Shown: piece after piece, positions 39,712-53,700 of the stretch
How the letters are laid out: every line of letters starts with the position of its first letter
How positions within the stretch are numbered: the stretch's first letter is position 1
Origin: Perkinsus olseni
Taxonomy: Eukaryota; Perkinsozoa; Perkinsida; Perkinsidae
DNA: 64,000 nt
Assembly (NCBI GenBank): GCA_013115135.1
Contig: JABANP010000162.1
Location: forward strand, 1 to 64,000
Reading direction: 5' to 3'
Made by a program: the position numbers and the translations under genes
The notes under the pieces: generated by a model
What the model was told of the DNA's origin: nothing
What the model saw: only the letters and a program-made list of their open reading frames with translations
The model's database searches: none

Positions 39712-41346
39712 TTAAATGTTAGGCTCTGCCTTCTTTAGAGATGTGTTGAGAGCAGGATCGTGGAATAATTCATGGCTATCCTGTAGCCCTAGAAGATCAT
39801 TATTAGGAGTACTAACAACCGTAGGAGCAGCGGCACTAGCAGCGGGTGTATCCACTTCATCCTCACCGCTAGTGGTATCAGCAGCCTTGTCGGATATCTT
39901 ACTGGCAGGAGTAGACCCTACCATAGGAACTGCCTTGAAGCCATCACCGATATCAACAGCACCATTGTCATTGGTCTTATCCTCGGCACCGACATCAAGT
40001 AAGTCCTCAGTGTGGGCTGTGGCAACATTCTCCCCCTTGCCGTCCTCTGCTGTTGGCGTACGGTCAGCTAGATGGCACTTATCCTCGTCTACTACCACTC
40101 TAGAACCATCCGTGGCCAATCTTACAACAATGAGTGGAGGATTCAGAGTGCGATCAACTGATATGATCGTGGCAGCTCCCTGCCCATCAACTATTATATC
40201 GATACCAGGCCCCAATACCTTCGCGCCCTCACTGCCACTACTAGAAGAGGACGAATCACCGTCGGCCTCCCCACCACGTTCCAAGACCGACGCAAACTGG
40301 CTACCGTTCTGCTGTCTGTATTGCTCCAAGAATCCACCAGTCGACGTTATAGGCTGGTCACAGATAGCCATGTTCGGAGGCAGTGTTATGTTGGCCCCTC
40401 CACCAGTGGCAGGAGGGGGAGGAGGAGGCGGTGGGGCAGCACTACCGGCCAACATGTCTCGCATCCACCCAGCTGCTGTTTCCAAACCATCTGCTACCAA
40501 ATCAGCGGCATCAAGGGTTGCATCACGTAACGTGCCAACTGCTCCTTTCTCCCGGTAATCGAGCACGACATCCTGAACATGGAAAGAAGTGACGAGGCTC
40601 GACCACGACAGGCTAAGGGGAGGATGGGCACATCACGAAAGTAGTGAGTGAGAAACCGAGCGAACAGTCAAGTCCGGCGAAGCCGCTCCCAAAGTACTAC
40701 ATAAATAGCATCACCAACATAATCTGCTGCACCATGGATGGCTGTACTAGCTACTGATGGCCCGTTGGCATTGCCAGTGGTTGGAGCTGATCCGAATCCT
40801 TGAATCCTCTTTTGCAAGGATTGTGTTGCATTATCGATATCATCACCCTGAGGAAGCCGGTACCAGAGATGAAGGGGGTGTATGCCCTACCTGATTGAAG
40901 GTGATGTCCCAAACAGCAGTAGCAGTATCCCGAACTAGACGATATGGTTCATCACCATACGTGGGGCTAGGAGGCCCTGTAAACTGAGTGGCCTGCTCTA
41001 TCACTGCAGCATAAGATCTTAATTGTATACGGAAGGGAGGTACTCTATTCGCCAGATGCTTCATGCATAGTAAAGCCTTCAATTTAACGTGTGCATGGTC
41101 ACCAGCCACACATTCAGCCAAGTAAGCAGCGACATCAGGGACGCCTTGTGGATTCTCTCTAATATTGGTGATTAGATCATTGAAGGCATAACCAGGAGTA
41201 GGCTTATTATCCGTATTGGTTGCATAACGGATGAGCTCCCAGTCTATCATCGTGTTGGCAGTAGAAGCCGCAGATGAAGCCTCAAAATCAACTACAGACA
41301 GAATAGCAATCCTAGGGAGAAACAAGGCAAACGTATGACGTCTCAT
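39712..41346 (-). CDS. ENTH-domain clathrin-adaptor-like protein (epsin/tepsin-like)
   Basis: Three exons in phase: 41250 (or 41346)-40891, 40847-40701 and 40572-39712. The ENTH domain fills the first exon: IDWELIRYATNTDN, YAFNDLITNIREN, VKLKALLCMKHLANRVPPF, and an Arg-rich helix, LVRDTATAVWDITFNQ. The rest is low complexity: poly-Pro (APPPPPPPP), Ser-rich, acidic, with DLLDV and DLLGL motifs like clathrin/adaptor-binding boxes. ENTH proteins bind phosphoinositide membranes and recruit coats at the Golgi or plasma membrane. Two ATGs are possible: 41250 gives the usual ENTH start (MIDWELIR), 41346 adds 32 residues. It diverges from the dynein gene 443 bp away. Confidence 0.82.
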
Positions 41347-41789
41347 TCATGAGTGAGCAGCCCAAGCGCACGTGACGAAGTCGGCAGAAATCGCTTCGAC
41401 GAAAATGAATTTCATGAGTTGCTTCGCTCCGCCTCGACTTTGACACTTCCCTCAAGGGGTGCGGCTACCTCCTCAAGCCAGTTGGCAGGCTAATCGGTCA
41501 ACTTGACACTTAGTTACACTCCAGATGTTTTAGCCTTCTGGTTGTCTCAAATTCGATCCCGAAAGTCCTCGTTTTAGGAAGAATTAACGAGGTTGACAAG
41601 AGCGAAACGTCTGCCGCCACCATGCGTCAGGTTGCTCCAGTTGCTATTCAAACATCTGGGGGGCGGAATAGGATGGTTTGAGGAGGTTTGATCGATGAGC
41701 TCACTGCGCTTTCATGATCGATGTCCCTGCCTCCACTCAAGGTCTCTCTTGAGCTTTGTTGAGTAGCTGAGTATTATATCAATAGGGCC
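41347..41789. promoter_or_regulatory. Divergent intergenic region (ENTH gene / dynein gene)
   Basis: 443 bp between the two starts transcribed away from each other, so it must hold two promoters or one bidirectional promoter. No TATA-like element or spliced-leader acceptor could be assigned with confidence. Confidence 0.5.
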
Positions 41790-44700
41790 ATGGTGCGCGG
41801 TGTCTACGCCATGGCTGAGATCCCAGGACCCTGGATGTATTACGCTTCCATTCGGGGTCTCGGGCGGGCATGGACAGAATGTGCCAGGAGCAAGGCTGCG
41901 TTGTGGTGTGATGATGACAGTTGGATGCAATTATCCCTAATGGAAGGGTGCCAGGATAAAGTCGTACCGGCCACCAGTCTGACAGTGGATCCCTTTGTGG
42001 TGAAAGTGTAGTGACGAATCAGCCGGACTGCTCGAGGACCCGCCTTCGTCTGGGTCACTGTAGGTACTCGAAGTTGAAGCGTGAGCATCCCAGTAGCCCA
42101 GTATCAGCCAAGGAACATCTTCCAGATGAGGAGCTGAGAGACCCAGCATTTCTAGATGCTGTTCAGAGCTCGGTAGTATCCGGGACACAAAGTCTCCGAG
42201 TACGGGTGATTTCGTCAAGGTTAACAAGTGGATATCTGACATCGGTAGAGTTATCAAGCTCCAACATGACCGACTCACCTCTCCCGCCGGTGGCAAACTC
42301 GGTGATACTGGCTCTGTCGCTGTTATGGAGGTCAAGTTCTTCATAGCTGTTGAAGCAACCTTACTCAGTGTTAGACAGCAGCTGGAAGATCCAATGGTAG
42401 TGGGTTACAACACGTGCCCGGGACTGCATCATGGCGGTTTAGGTTCAATTCGCACTTGAGGCGTTGAGAATTGGTCGAAGGTTCCTGTCTACAGTCTCCT
42501 TTGAAGCCCATGTAGAGCTGCCAGACAATCTGGAGCTCGCCCAATCCAGTCTGTTGCTACTGAGGGATCTACCTATACATGCCCTGCTCAACGCAACAAC
42601 TATTGAAGGAATATCACATGCTGTGACTGGTTTATTCAATCATATGCGACGAACGTTGCGGAAGGCTAGGCGATATCCCGTCTATAGGGCTGCTGTACTT
42701 ATGGAAGATGTATCGAGAGATCTACTAGTGCAATTGAACAAAGTATTGCATCCCAAGGGAGACTCTACTATTATGCAGTTACCTTATGCCGAGTTTGAAC
42801 TGTTAACTGGATCATGCAGGGAGCTCTGTGCTCAGTGGGCTGATTCAGCCAGACAGTTCAAGCAACAGCTACGTGATGAGCTCAAGCATCGCAGTGGTCA
42901 ATCGGCTGAGCGAGTGCCAGCCAAGATGAGGTTTGCTCATGAGCCACTACAGGATCGTATAAGTGAACTTAGACAATTCCGCAAGCAGCATGAGCAGTTT
43001 GTCCAGACTCTGGATAAGGTATTCACGCAAGTGCCGAAGGAGGGGAGTGCAGCATCCACAAGCAACGTCACTGCTGCGGCGACCGCTACTAGGAATGCAG
43101 TAGTGGCAGCTTATGATAAGGTATTAGCAGTAGATGTTGTGGATACCACACCAACTGGGACTGATGCTTGGGACCGGGCCAAGCAGGAGTATGCTGATCT
43201 CATTACTAGAGCGGAAAGCCTGATTATATCCAATATGAGGGATACTCTTGGCAATGCCGCTACGACGAAGGACATGTTCCACGCATTTTCAAAGTTCAAC
43301 CCACTCTTCTTTAGGCTGCGTATCAGGAGTGCAGTCTTAGAGTATCAGAATGCTCTGCTGAGTAAAGTGAAAGTCGATATATTCGATCTACAGGAGGCCT
43401 TCAAGAAGGGCTTTGAGGGATCTGGCACCGAGACGATGCTCTTACAGAGAGGGATACCATCATTAAGTGCTAAGATTATGTGGGCTAGACAGATCAGTCG
43501 AAGGCTTACTACCCTCATCAATCAAGTGGCATCAGTATTGGGACCAACCTGGGATAAGCATATCGATGGTCAAAGAATCAAGGAGGAGTGTGATTTCTTC
43601 GCTAAAAAGCTAGATACGAGCCGTCTATTCGAAGCTTGGGTAAAGAATGCTCGAGGGGTATCCATAGATTGGGGTGCTCGAGTATTGGCCGTCCACAGAG
43701 CTAGAAATGGCAATCTAGCTCTCAAGATGAATTTCGATCCTGATATCCTCGATTTGTGTCAAGAGCTTGGTTACTTGGAGAGCCTGCACTTCCAGATACC
43801 ATTCGCTGTTAAAGTCAAAGGTGAAGAGATAAGGAAGATCTATCCCCTATCGGTTACCCTACGGGAGTGTGCTGAGACCTACATGTCCCTAGGAAATAGA
43901 CTCTCTCAGCAACCTCAAGTATCATCACTACTCGCATCATATCATGCTAAGATTCAGGAGGCTTTGGCTTCCAGCATGTGATATCGGTTGGGATGACATT
44001 GAGGGCGTCTACTCGTATACAGCGGAGCTTAGTGACTTGGTATTCTCCTTCCAAGATCGTTGGGCTGAGGTTCTTCGTATGGTTAATCGTATCGAAGATC
44101 TACTGGATGATCAACTACCTTGTCTTCATATGATCGATGGCCCATTGTATCAGGCTAGCTCCGGTGACTTCTTCCAGTCACATAGTTCTACCTTCATTTC
44201 TGCTGGGTCTATCGATCAGCAACAGCAAGGGCAGGGGTCCACCAATAGCTTCGTAGATCAGGTGCTGGCTATCTTTGGTAAAGTACAGAAGATAGTTGAT
44301 GATCTTAATTTGGCTGGATGCTCCAATCTTCGTGCCTACGTATCTGACTTGAATGCTAGACTGGAGGCTAGACTTCACATGGAGTTGTCAGCGGTTGTTG
44401 GCATATGGGTTGACGAGTTTAATGACTGGCCTCACAATGGTACTAGAGTTATACCAGAGGACAGCATCACCATTCACGAACTACTCATGCTTCAAGACGG
44501 CCCGAGTACTCGTCTAGTCCTCAAACCGAGCATTGAGGAAGCGAGGGCGGGGCTCATGGAGAGGCTCTCGGTCCTTTTGGCCAAGCTATGCCATTTCCCT
44601 AGGATACGGCACGGTCGCTATGATAATGTCACGACATCTGGCAAGGATGGCGCTACTGAGAGCGAGAGAGGCACTTCCTCCTCGTTCATGAACCTGGTAA

Positions 44701-47700
44701 GCAACTATCCGGATGACCAAGTACTAAGCCAGGCCTACGAGGCTATTGATTCGACCGTCTGTCGTATGGCTAAGTATGTCTACGATTGGCAGAAGTACGA
44801 GGCCCTGTGGCGAGCAGAGCCTTCGGCGCTATTTAACGAGCTAGGGGATGATATAGAGGCATGGCAGCAGCTACTGAGTGAGATTAGGATTGCGAGGACA
44901 GCCGTGGATGCTACCAGAGACACTGAAGCCTTTGGGCCAGTGGCGATAGACTTCAGCCCGATACAGGAGCAAGTCCTACACAAGTACGACCAATGGCAGA
45001 GAGAAGTCTTGCAAGCCTTCGCGATGCAAATGGCCGATCAAACTAGATCAATGCTCTCCCAGTTGGAGAAGGCAAGAGGATCACTCGAGCGGCAGACCCT
45101 AGCCGTCACCAGCTGCCGAGAGGTCGGTCCCTTCAGCGTGGGCTCTAGGGGTTACTGCTGCTCTCAGATAGCTGAATTTGTGACCTGTGTAAGGGAAGCT
45201 CAAGGGAATGCGGGGAAGACCTGGGCTCAGAGGGTGGTATCACTGAGAGCAGGGGAGAAGCTGCTGGAAAGGCAACGTTACGCATTCCCACGTGACTGGG
45301 TATGGACGGACAGAGTGGAAGGAGAGTGGACAGCCTTAGAGCAAGTAATGCCCCATATCGTGCTCTCACCACCCACTGCCTTCAAAGTACACCATCTAGG
45401 TACTCAATAGGCGTGTCAAACTTCTGGAGGAGAGCAAGGATAAAGTCGAGCACATGATAGCCTTCCATGATACGAAGGTTATGGAACAGATTGACAGCCT
45501 TTATGAAGAGTGGGGCACTATGAGGAGCCATCAGACCGTGGCGGCTTCCACTGAGTCACCAACAAGGTAGTATCGATACCATTATAAGGTAGTGGAGCGC
45601 CCTCCTCCTCCTCTCAGAGCACTGCAAACCATTTCAGTATTCGACTCTCGTTTACAGAAAGTCCAGGCTGATTTATCGCAGGTGTGTAGAACTCGCTGCC
45701 CCCGCCTTCCTACTCTCTTACATCAGGTCATCAAGGCAAAGCTGGTATTGGATCTAGACTGCAGCAATGAGCGTCGACTTGATCCCTTACGGGAAGATGT
45801 ATCCAACTTGAGGGCTGTGTGGGAGGGCCTCGGTGGAGTGCACCACAAGTTGTCTGACATCTCTGATACTCCCTGGCCAGCTGTCGTACCGAAAAAGATC
45901 AAGCATTCGCTCGAGCAGCTACTTGAAGAACTAGCACAATTACCTGATGCTCTTCGTCAATACGATGCTTATGACGACCTACGTACTCGTGTCAACGCTG
46001 CCCTCAGCCTTCACCCAATGATAGCTGATTTGAAGTCCGAGGCCTTGAAGGACCGTCATTGGAAGCAGATTCTCCTCATTTTATCGCTTGGCACACTCAG
46101 TAATGGTGTTAATGGGCTTCTACTTGGGCAGCTCTGGGAAAGCACTGCTATGAGGGAGCGAGAGAAGGACCTGCGAGGCTTGATCTCAGAGGCCGCAGGT
46201 GAGCTCGCGCTGGAAGAATTCATCTCTTCGGTGAAGGACTATTGGACTACGCTAAATCTCGATCTGATACCCTATGGTGGGGGTAAGTGCCACTTAGTGA
46301 AGGGATGGGAGGATCTCTTCGCTCAGCTTGATGAACATATCGGGTCACTAGATGCTATGAAGCATTCACCACATTACAAAGTATTCGAGGCTGATACCGT
46401 AGCATGGGAGGACAGGCTGACTAAGTTGAGACTATTACTGGATATCTGGGTGGATGTGCAGCGACGCTACGTCTATCTCGAGGGTATCTTCTGCCACTCG
46501 GAGGACATTCGTACTTTACTACCAACCGAGTCCTCACGCTTCGGCTCGGTAGACGCAGAATACGTATCTATTATGAAGAAGGTGTTTGATACTAAGGTCA
46601 GCATACCAGACATAATGACTGCCGAGTATAATAATAACACTATGAAGACACTCGAAAGATTAGGTAGAACGCTGACTAGGATACAGAAGGCATTGGGAGA
46701 CTATCTCGAGATGCAGAGGGCTCAGTTCCCGAGGTTCTACTTCGTTGGTGATGAAGATCTCCTGGAGATGATCGGCAACTCACAAGATTTGGCTATCATC
46801 ACACAGCACGTGAATAAGATGTTTGCCGGGATAGCCGGTTTGGAGACATGCACAGATGAGGATGATGCCAACATTGTTTGGATAACGGCTTTCCGGAGTA
46901 AGGAGTCGGAGATTGTAGAGCTCGGGGATAACCACAAGATACCAATAGACGTATCAATTGATGGAACTGGGGTGGGTGCTGATCAGCCGGAGGGGCAGGG
47001 ACGTCGTCGTGGTATACACTACATTTTGAGTTCTATCGAGACAGCTATGCGCGCCTGTCTACGAGAGTTACTTACGAAGGCTATGGAGCCAAGCCTATCG
47101 ATTATAGACTTGGCTGAACGGTTCCCGGCTCAAGTGGCTCTTCTAGCGTCTCAGGCTCGATGGTGCAACGCACAATCAGCAGCTCTTGGTATGGATGGCG
47201 GCAGTGCAGCTGTTGCCGAGGACTGCAAGGCCGAACTGGAGGCACTCTCGGCAGCGGGCGGGGCTGTAGAAGGAGATCCCCTCTTGCGGCGGAAATATGA
47301 GCAGTTGATCAGCGAGGTCATCCATCAGAGAGAGATAAGTCGCCATCTGGACAATGAGGGCATCAATAGCCCTAAACACTTTGAATGGCTGCGAATACTC
47401 AAGCATCGATGGTATCCCAACGAGATGAGGCTCGATGTCGAGATCTGTAATGCAGTCTTCGAGTATGGCTTTGAGTATCTAGGAGTATGTGATAAGTTAG
47501 TCCAGACTCCCTTTAACCGATCGCTGTTATATGGCACTAACGCAGACTCTGGATATGAGGCTTGGTGGTAATCCGTTTGGTCCTGCTGGTACTGGTAAAA
47601 CTGAAACGGTGAAGTCCCTTGGTGCCCAACTAGGTCGTTTGGTGATGGTCTTCTGTTGTGATGAGAGCTTCGACTTTGCCGCCATGGGACGCATCTTTCG

Positions 47701-50700
47701 TTGGTTTATGCCAAGTTGGAGCGTGGGGCTGTTTCGACGAGTTCAACCGTCTGGAGGAACGCATATTATCGGCAGTTAGTCAACAGATCTTCACCATTCA
47801 ATCGGGGCTGAGGCATCGAAGAGATGAGATCGCCATCCTCGACAGACCGGTGTCACTATCGCCTAACGTGGGCATCTTTGTAACTACTAATCCAGGGTAC
47901 GCAGGCAGGTCTAAGTTCCCCGATAACCTCAAGCAGCTATTCAGGCAGGTGGCTATGATAGTCCCAGACAAGGTCCTCATAGCCCAAGTGCTGCTCTTCT
48001 CACAGGGTTTCAAGCAGGCCGAGGTCCTATCGTCAAGGGTGGTTGCACTCTTCGATAGATGCTCAGCTGAGCTGTCAAAGCAACCTCACTATGACTTTGG
48101 CTTGAGGGCTCTCAAGAGCGTCTTGGCTAGTGCCGGCAGCTTGATGCGCTATTCGTCTACGCTACAGCAAGCAAACAATGCAGGGCTTCCGGAGAAGGAA
48201 GAGCAGCTCGTGGATAGAGTAGAAGTGACCGAGGATACGATGATACTGAAAGCCGTTGCCAACGCTGTAGTGCCAAAGCTAGTGGGGGAAGATGTTACGA
48301 AGATGTCCAAGTTAGTGGAGGAGGTATTCCCGGAGACTCAGGTGAGCGGTTCAGCGCTGCTTGAGTGATCGTTTTCATCGATCTCGTTGTTCTTCCGTTC
48401 AGGCCGTGGCCTTTGATGAGGCGAGTCTGAGATTACACATCGTAGACGTGTGCAAGGAAAGGGGTTTGGATCCTGCCGAATCCTTTATCGACAAGTGTCT
48501 GCAGCTATACCAGTTGCAGAAACTCAATCATGGTATCATTCTATTCGGGCCTGTGGGCAGCGGCAAGTAGGATATACTCTCGCTCACAATTTTCAGTAAT
48601 GACTCTCTCGATGCCTCAGGTCAGCGGTGACTGCCGTGCTATCAGAGGCGCTGCAGCGGCATGAGCGAATAGTGACGAAACTGTATGTATTAGAGCCTAA
48701 GGCGATGATGAAGGATGATCTCTATGGTCGATTGGATCCTACTACACGAGAATGGACTGATGGTGTGTTCACTGACATACTCCGAAAGATCATTGTCCAA
48801 AATAGCGCTGCCATGCCACCTCCCTCCCACGATAACTCCAACAGGGAACATGGGCAGGAGGGGAAGATGCAACAAGAGCACTCTAATTCCGCTACAACGC
48901 TGCTACGACACCATTGGATTATTTTCGATGGTGATGTCGACCCTAACTGGGCCGAGAATCTCAACTCGGTACTGGATGATAACAAGATGCTCACGTTGCC
49001 GAGTGGTGAGCGCCTGCTGCTCCCTCCCAGTGTTCGGATATTGTTCGAGGTGACACAGCAGCCTCGGGCAATAGTACAACTACTGCTGCTGCTGCTTAGG
49101 TCGATTCTCTGAAGTATGCTACAATGGCTACGGTGTCTAGGTGCGGTATGATTTGGTTCAGTCCGGAGACTGTCACCGATGAGATGATCTGTTTGAGGGA
49201 GCTCAAGGGTCTCAGCAGTGCTCGATTGCTGCCGTTCTTGCCAGCGGGTGGAAGACTAGGAGACTCCCAAGGCGACTCGCGTGAGGGATGTGTTGATACT
49301 CTTCTCCGCTTTTTCCACCCTGGTGGCCTGGTATGCCGATCTCTAAGCTACGTCAAGGAACTGCCTGCTACTGCTCATATAATGCCCTTTACTTCTACAA
49401 GAGGCATCAACGCGATGTTCAGCCTGCTCAGTCATTACGTGGATCGGGCTATAACCTCCTGTCGTAATGCATCGATAAGGGAGAAGTACCTTGATAAGGC
49501 ACTGATACTCTCGGTATGCTGGGGATTCGGCTCTTCCCTGCCTCTCTCTGATAGAGAGCAGTTCGCACGATTTGTCGCATCAGAGGCAGAGGCCTGCGGC
49601 GTGCCTGTGCCCGTGAACTCGACTTCATCGTCGTGCTTGCTGGACTACGAAGTCCGAGCAATGGACGGTGAGTGGGCGCCGTGGAGTAACAAGGTCCGAA
49701 GTGTTGATCTTGATGCCTCCCAAGTTCTGGATGCTGACCTTGTTATACCCACGATCGACACTGAGAGGCATGGTCAGTGCATCAACGCTTGGATCGCATC
49801 AAGGAGGCACTTCATCCTTTGCGGCCCACCTGGCTCGGGCAAGTCCATGACTCTACTCTCAGCGCTACGAGCTTTGGGCGATACACTTGACGTAGTCTCT
49901 TTGAACTTCTCTAGCGAGTCTACTCCGGAGCTCCTCATGCGAACGTTGATGATGTACTGTGAGTGTTGTCAAACATCTACTGGATGGAGGCTGCGGCCTT
50001 CGGGAGGGACTGCCGGTACATCCGGACAAGTGGCTGGTGGTGTTCTGTGATGAGATCAACTTGCCCGTACCCGATGACTACGGCACTCAGCGGGTTATTA
50101 TGTTTATAAGGCAGATCATCGAGGCCCAAGGCTTCTACCGTCCGAGTGATAGATCGTGGGTCGAAGTGGAACGTATCCTCTTTGTTGGTGCATGCAACCC
50201 TTCTAGTGATGCTGGACGTCATGCTATGAGTGATAGATTCCTACGCCATGTACCCGTCCTCTTCATGGACTATCCTTCAACCCAGTCCCTTGCTGCAAAT
50301 TTACGGTACCTTCGCTAGGGCCATGCTCAGGCTACAACCACAGCTCCAAGAGTATGCTGACATGCTTACCAGGGCAATGGTATCTGTATACACCAAGATA
50401 GGACAGACTTTCACTGTGGTGGGATCTGGCCAGCCACACTACTTCTACTCACCACGAGAGCTTACTCGATGGAAGATCGCCTTGTATGAGGCTATGGGAG
50501 AGTACGACTGCATGTCCCGTGTGGAACTTATACGACTCTTCGTTCATGAGGCCATGCGGGTCTTCCGTGACCGATTAACAACAAGTGAGGAGCGTGGGAG
50601 CGCTGATGGCATCATTGATGATGCTGCTAAAGAGTACTTTGGAGCAACTGACAAAGAGCTTAGAAGGCCTCTTATGTTCTCCCATTACGGCAGTAAATAC

Positions 50701-53700
50701 TATACCGAGGTAAGACAGCATTCCCACTGCTACTGCTTCTGCTGCGGTTCCCACACGTGTTGGTTTCTCTCAGTCACCTACTCGTATTTGTTCCTTCTGC
50801 TCAGATCGGCATCGAGCGTTTGAGAGTCTTCGTCGGAGCTAAGTTGGAGGAGTTCTACGAAGAGTCTCTATCTGTCAAGCTATCGGTCTTCGATACCATG
50901 CTAGACCACATGACCCGGATCGATCGGGTCTTGATACAACCTCTAGGTGAGAACCCCAGTTCGCTAGAAACCGAGTTGTAAAGCCTCTGGGACTGTTTCT
51001 AGTAGGTCACATGCTTCTCGTCGGGGCTAGTGGGGTCGGTAAAACCGTGCTGTCCAAGTTCGTCAGCTGGATGAATGGTCTATCTGTCTATCAGCTGAAA
51101 GTACAAGTTACTCTAGCAGCCTATGTCCTCGGAGAGATGGGCCATTCCAGGTCGGCAAGTCATATGATCTCCACTCCTTCGAGGCCGACTTACGCCATGT
51201 CATGAAGCGTGCTGGAGTGAAGGGAGAGAAAATTTGCTTCGTCTTTGATGAATCTAACGTGCTCGGCCCAGCATTCCTTGAGAGGATGAACGCCTTGCTA
51301 GCAGGTGGAGAGGTAAGCAGCAATCACGGCTTCACTACCCACCTACACGTGGGACCCCTCAGGTTCCAGGCTTGTTCGAAGGGGATGACTACCAGATTTT
51401 GATTCAAGACTGTCGTACCATTAGCGAGGCCGCCAATACAGCTGACGCTAACGAGCTCTTCGCCAACTTCACCAAACAGGTCTTAGGGGGCTCGACTCTG
51501 TGCAGTCTGCTGCCCTGCAGCTGCCGCCGCTTCGGGAGTTGAATAGTAATATCCCTATCCTCCTCAGGTTCAGCGGAATTTGCACATAGTCTTTACTATG
51601 AATCCAGCTAACCCCGACTTTCATAACCGTAAAGCGACATCCCCAGCCCTCTTTAACCGATGCGTGGTCAACTGGGTCGGGGATTGGCCAACTGACGCCC
51701 TGCTACAGGTGAAGCGGCTCATACGTGCAATTTGGACGCTGGGCATGCTTCAGATCGCTCACGATTCTCTTACCCGCTTGGACCTCCCCGATAACTGTTT
51801 CGTGTCTGATGATGCTGGTAAGCATAAGCCTAGAGCGACTATGGGCATAGAAGAAAGAGTAATCGCCACCAGCTGGCTGTCCTATCAACGACCTCGACGT
51901 CACTCCGCTTCATAGGCCATATCGGTAGCCACCAGTATGGTATGCATTCATGAGAGTGTGGTTAAACTCCATGATTCCCTTCGGGCCCTCAACAAGCGAT
52001 TCGCCTACGTCACACCAAGGGACTACATGGACTTCCTGAGGCACTTCGAGACGCTCTACAGTACCAAACGGGCTGAGTGGGCAGAGCAGCAGCGGCATTT
52101 GAATCTGGGTCTTGAGAAATTACATCAGACAGGGCAGCAGGTGGCAGAGATGAAAGTACGCTGGAATGGTAGTGCCACTGACGCTATAAGGAACTTGCTC
52201 GATTTTAGACCCAGTTGTCGAGCAAAACAGAACTATTAGCCGAGAAGAATAAGCTCGCTGAGGCTAAGATGGCTCAAATGGTCAAGGGGCAAAGCGAGGC
52301 AGAGCAGAGGAAGAGGGAGAGTCAGTCGCTGAGGGAGAAGCTGAGTGAGGACCATCAGCTTGTAGGCGGCAATGATGCTATCAAATTGAACGTCCGATGG
52401 CAGCCTGTCACGCTGTAGGCCGCCTCTCGTCAAGAAGAGGTGGCTAGAGAACTGGCTGAGGTCGAGCCAGCACTCAATCATGCGAGGCAGTTGGTGCAGG
52501 CAATACAGCGGAAGCAAGTCGACGAAATGAGGTCTCTGCCGAATCCTCCCGCGCCTGTTAAGATCACGCTCGAGGCTGTAGTATGCTTAATAAGGTGATA
52601 CGTCATTCTTCTCTGGACTGGATTGATTCATTGCTCGTCTATTAGGAACTATGGTCCAGGTGTGGAACTAACTTGGGATCACATTCGGAAGGAGCTGAAA
52701 GACCCACAGCTTATGGTCACAGTATTACAGTTCAATACTGATGCATTGAGCGTTGCCGCGAGGGAGCGCGTGGAGGGGTACTACTACTCAATCAGTCTAT
52801 GCTGGGAGGAGGTGCTGCTGCTAATCCTCTAACAGATATTTGAAATCCTCGGCCTGGGACATGGAACGCATCGAGCGTGCATCGAGGGCTGCTGGTCCCC
52901 TGGCTCAATGGGTGAAGAGTCAGATCAGCTACGGTAAGATGTTGCAGAGTATCGGTCCTCTGAGGGCGGAGGTGGCAGAGCTTGAGGCGCAACAGAAGGT
53001 GTGTCGTAATATGTGCTGATGTGGATGATGTAGTGTTGGCGTGTAGGTGAGCAGTGAGAAGCTACAAGCTAATAGTGAGCTCTTGGAGAAGCTGGAGAGG
53101 GAGATAGAACAGTACAAGGATGAGTATGCCCAACTTATAAGTGAAGGGCAGAGTATACGTGTTGAGATGGAGGAGGTATCTGCTATGTGCAAGAGGTGAT
53201 GCAGCTGCTATGGCAACAGACGGAAGCAGCTCCGCCCTCGAGCTTCGGTAATTGTTGTAGATCTTCTGATCTCTTGGCATCTCTAGCATCCGAGAAAGAT
53301 CGTTGGGAAATGCAGAAGGAGACTTACAGAGCTCAATCGGGTGAAGTGGCATTGCCCCTCAGGGATCCGATCACCATCGCTATCACTATTCCCAGGTACA
53401 ATAATCGGGGATACAGTGCTGGGCGCTGCTTTCTGCACATACAGTGGCTTTTGCGAACATGCCTATCGTGAACAGCTGCATAAGGAGTGGTATCGTATAT
53501 TTGACTCGACCGACAATGGGCCAAAGGTGTGGGGGTTGTCAGGAAAACTGTCAGGGTATCCCGCCTGACGAATGTCAGATAAATAGCAGCCTGTCCCTCA
53601 TTGAGTATCTATCCAAACCCGGCCAACGCTTAGCTTGGATTGCAAACCAGTTGCCAAATGATGATCTATCGATACAGAATGCTATTATCATTGATAAGTA

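Noticed and set aside
39716..40558. 280-residue plus-strand open frame
   Set aside because: It is the antisense shadow of the ENTH gene's last exon, which has poly-Pro, adaptor motifs and consistent phase.
47483..47545. A phase-0 GT-AG intron (gtatgt...gcag) in dynein before AAA1
   Set aside because: It would remove CDKLVQTP and [10 protein letters not shown], which match a conserved dynein segment. Coding sequence with a +1 break fits better, though splicing data would settle it.
49943..49973. A fifth motor-domain +1 shift in dynein near AAA3
   Set aside because: A 31-bp intron with a gtgagt donor also restores frame, so it was not counted as a frame break.
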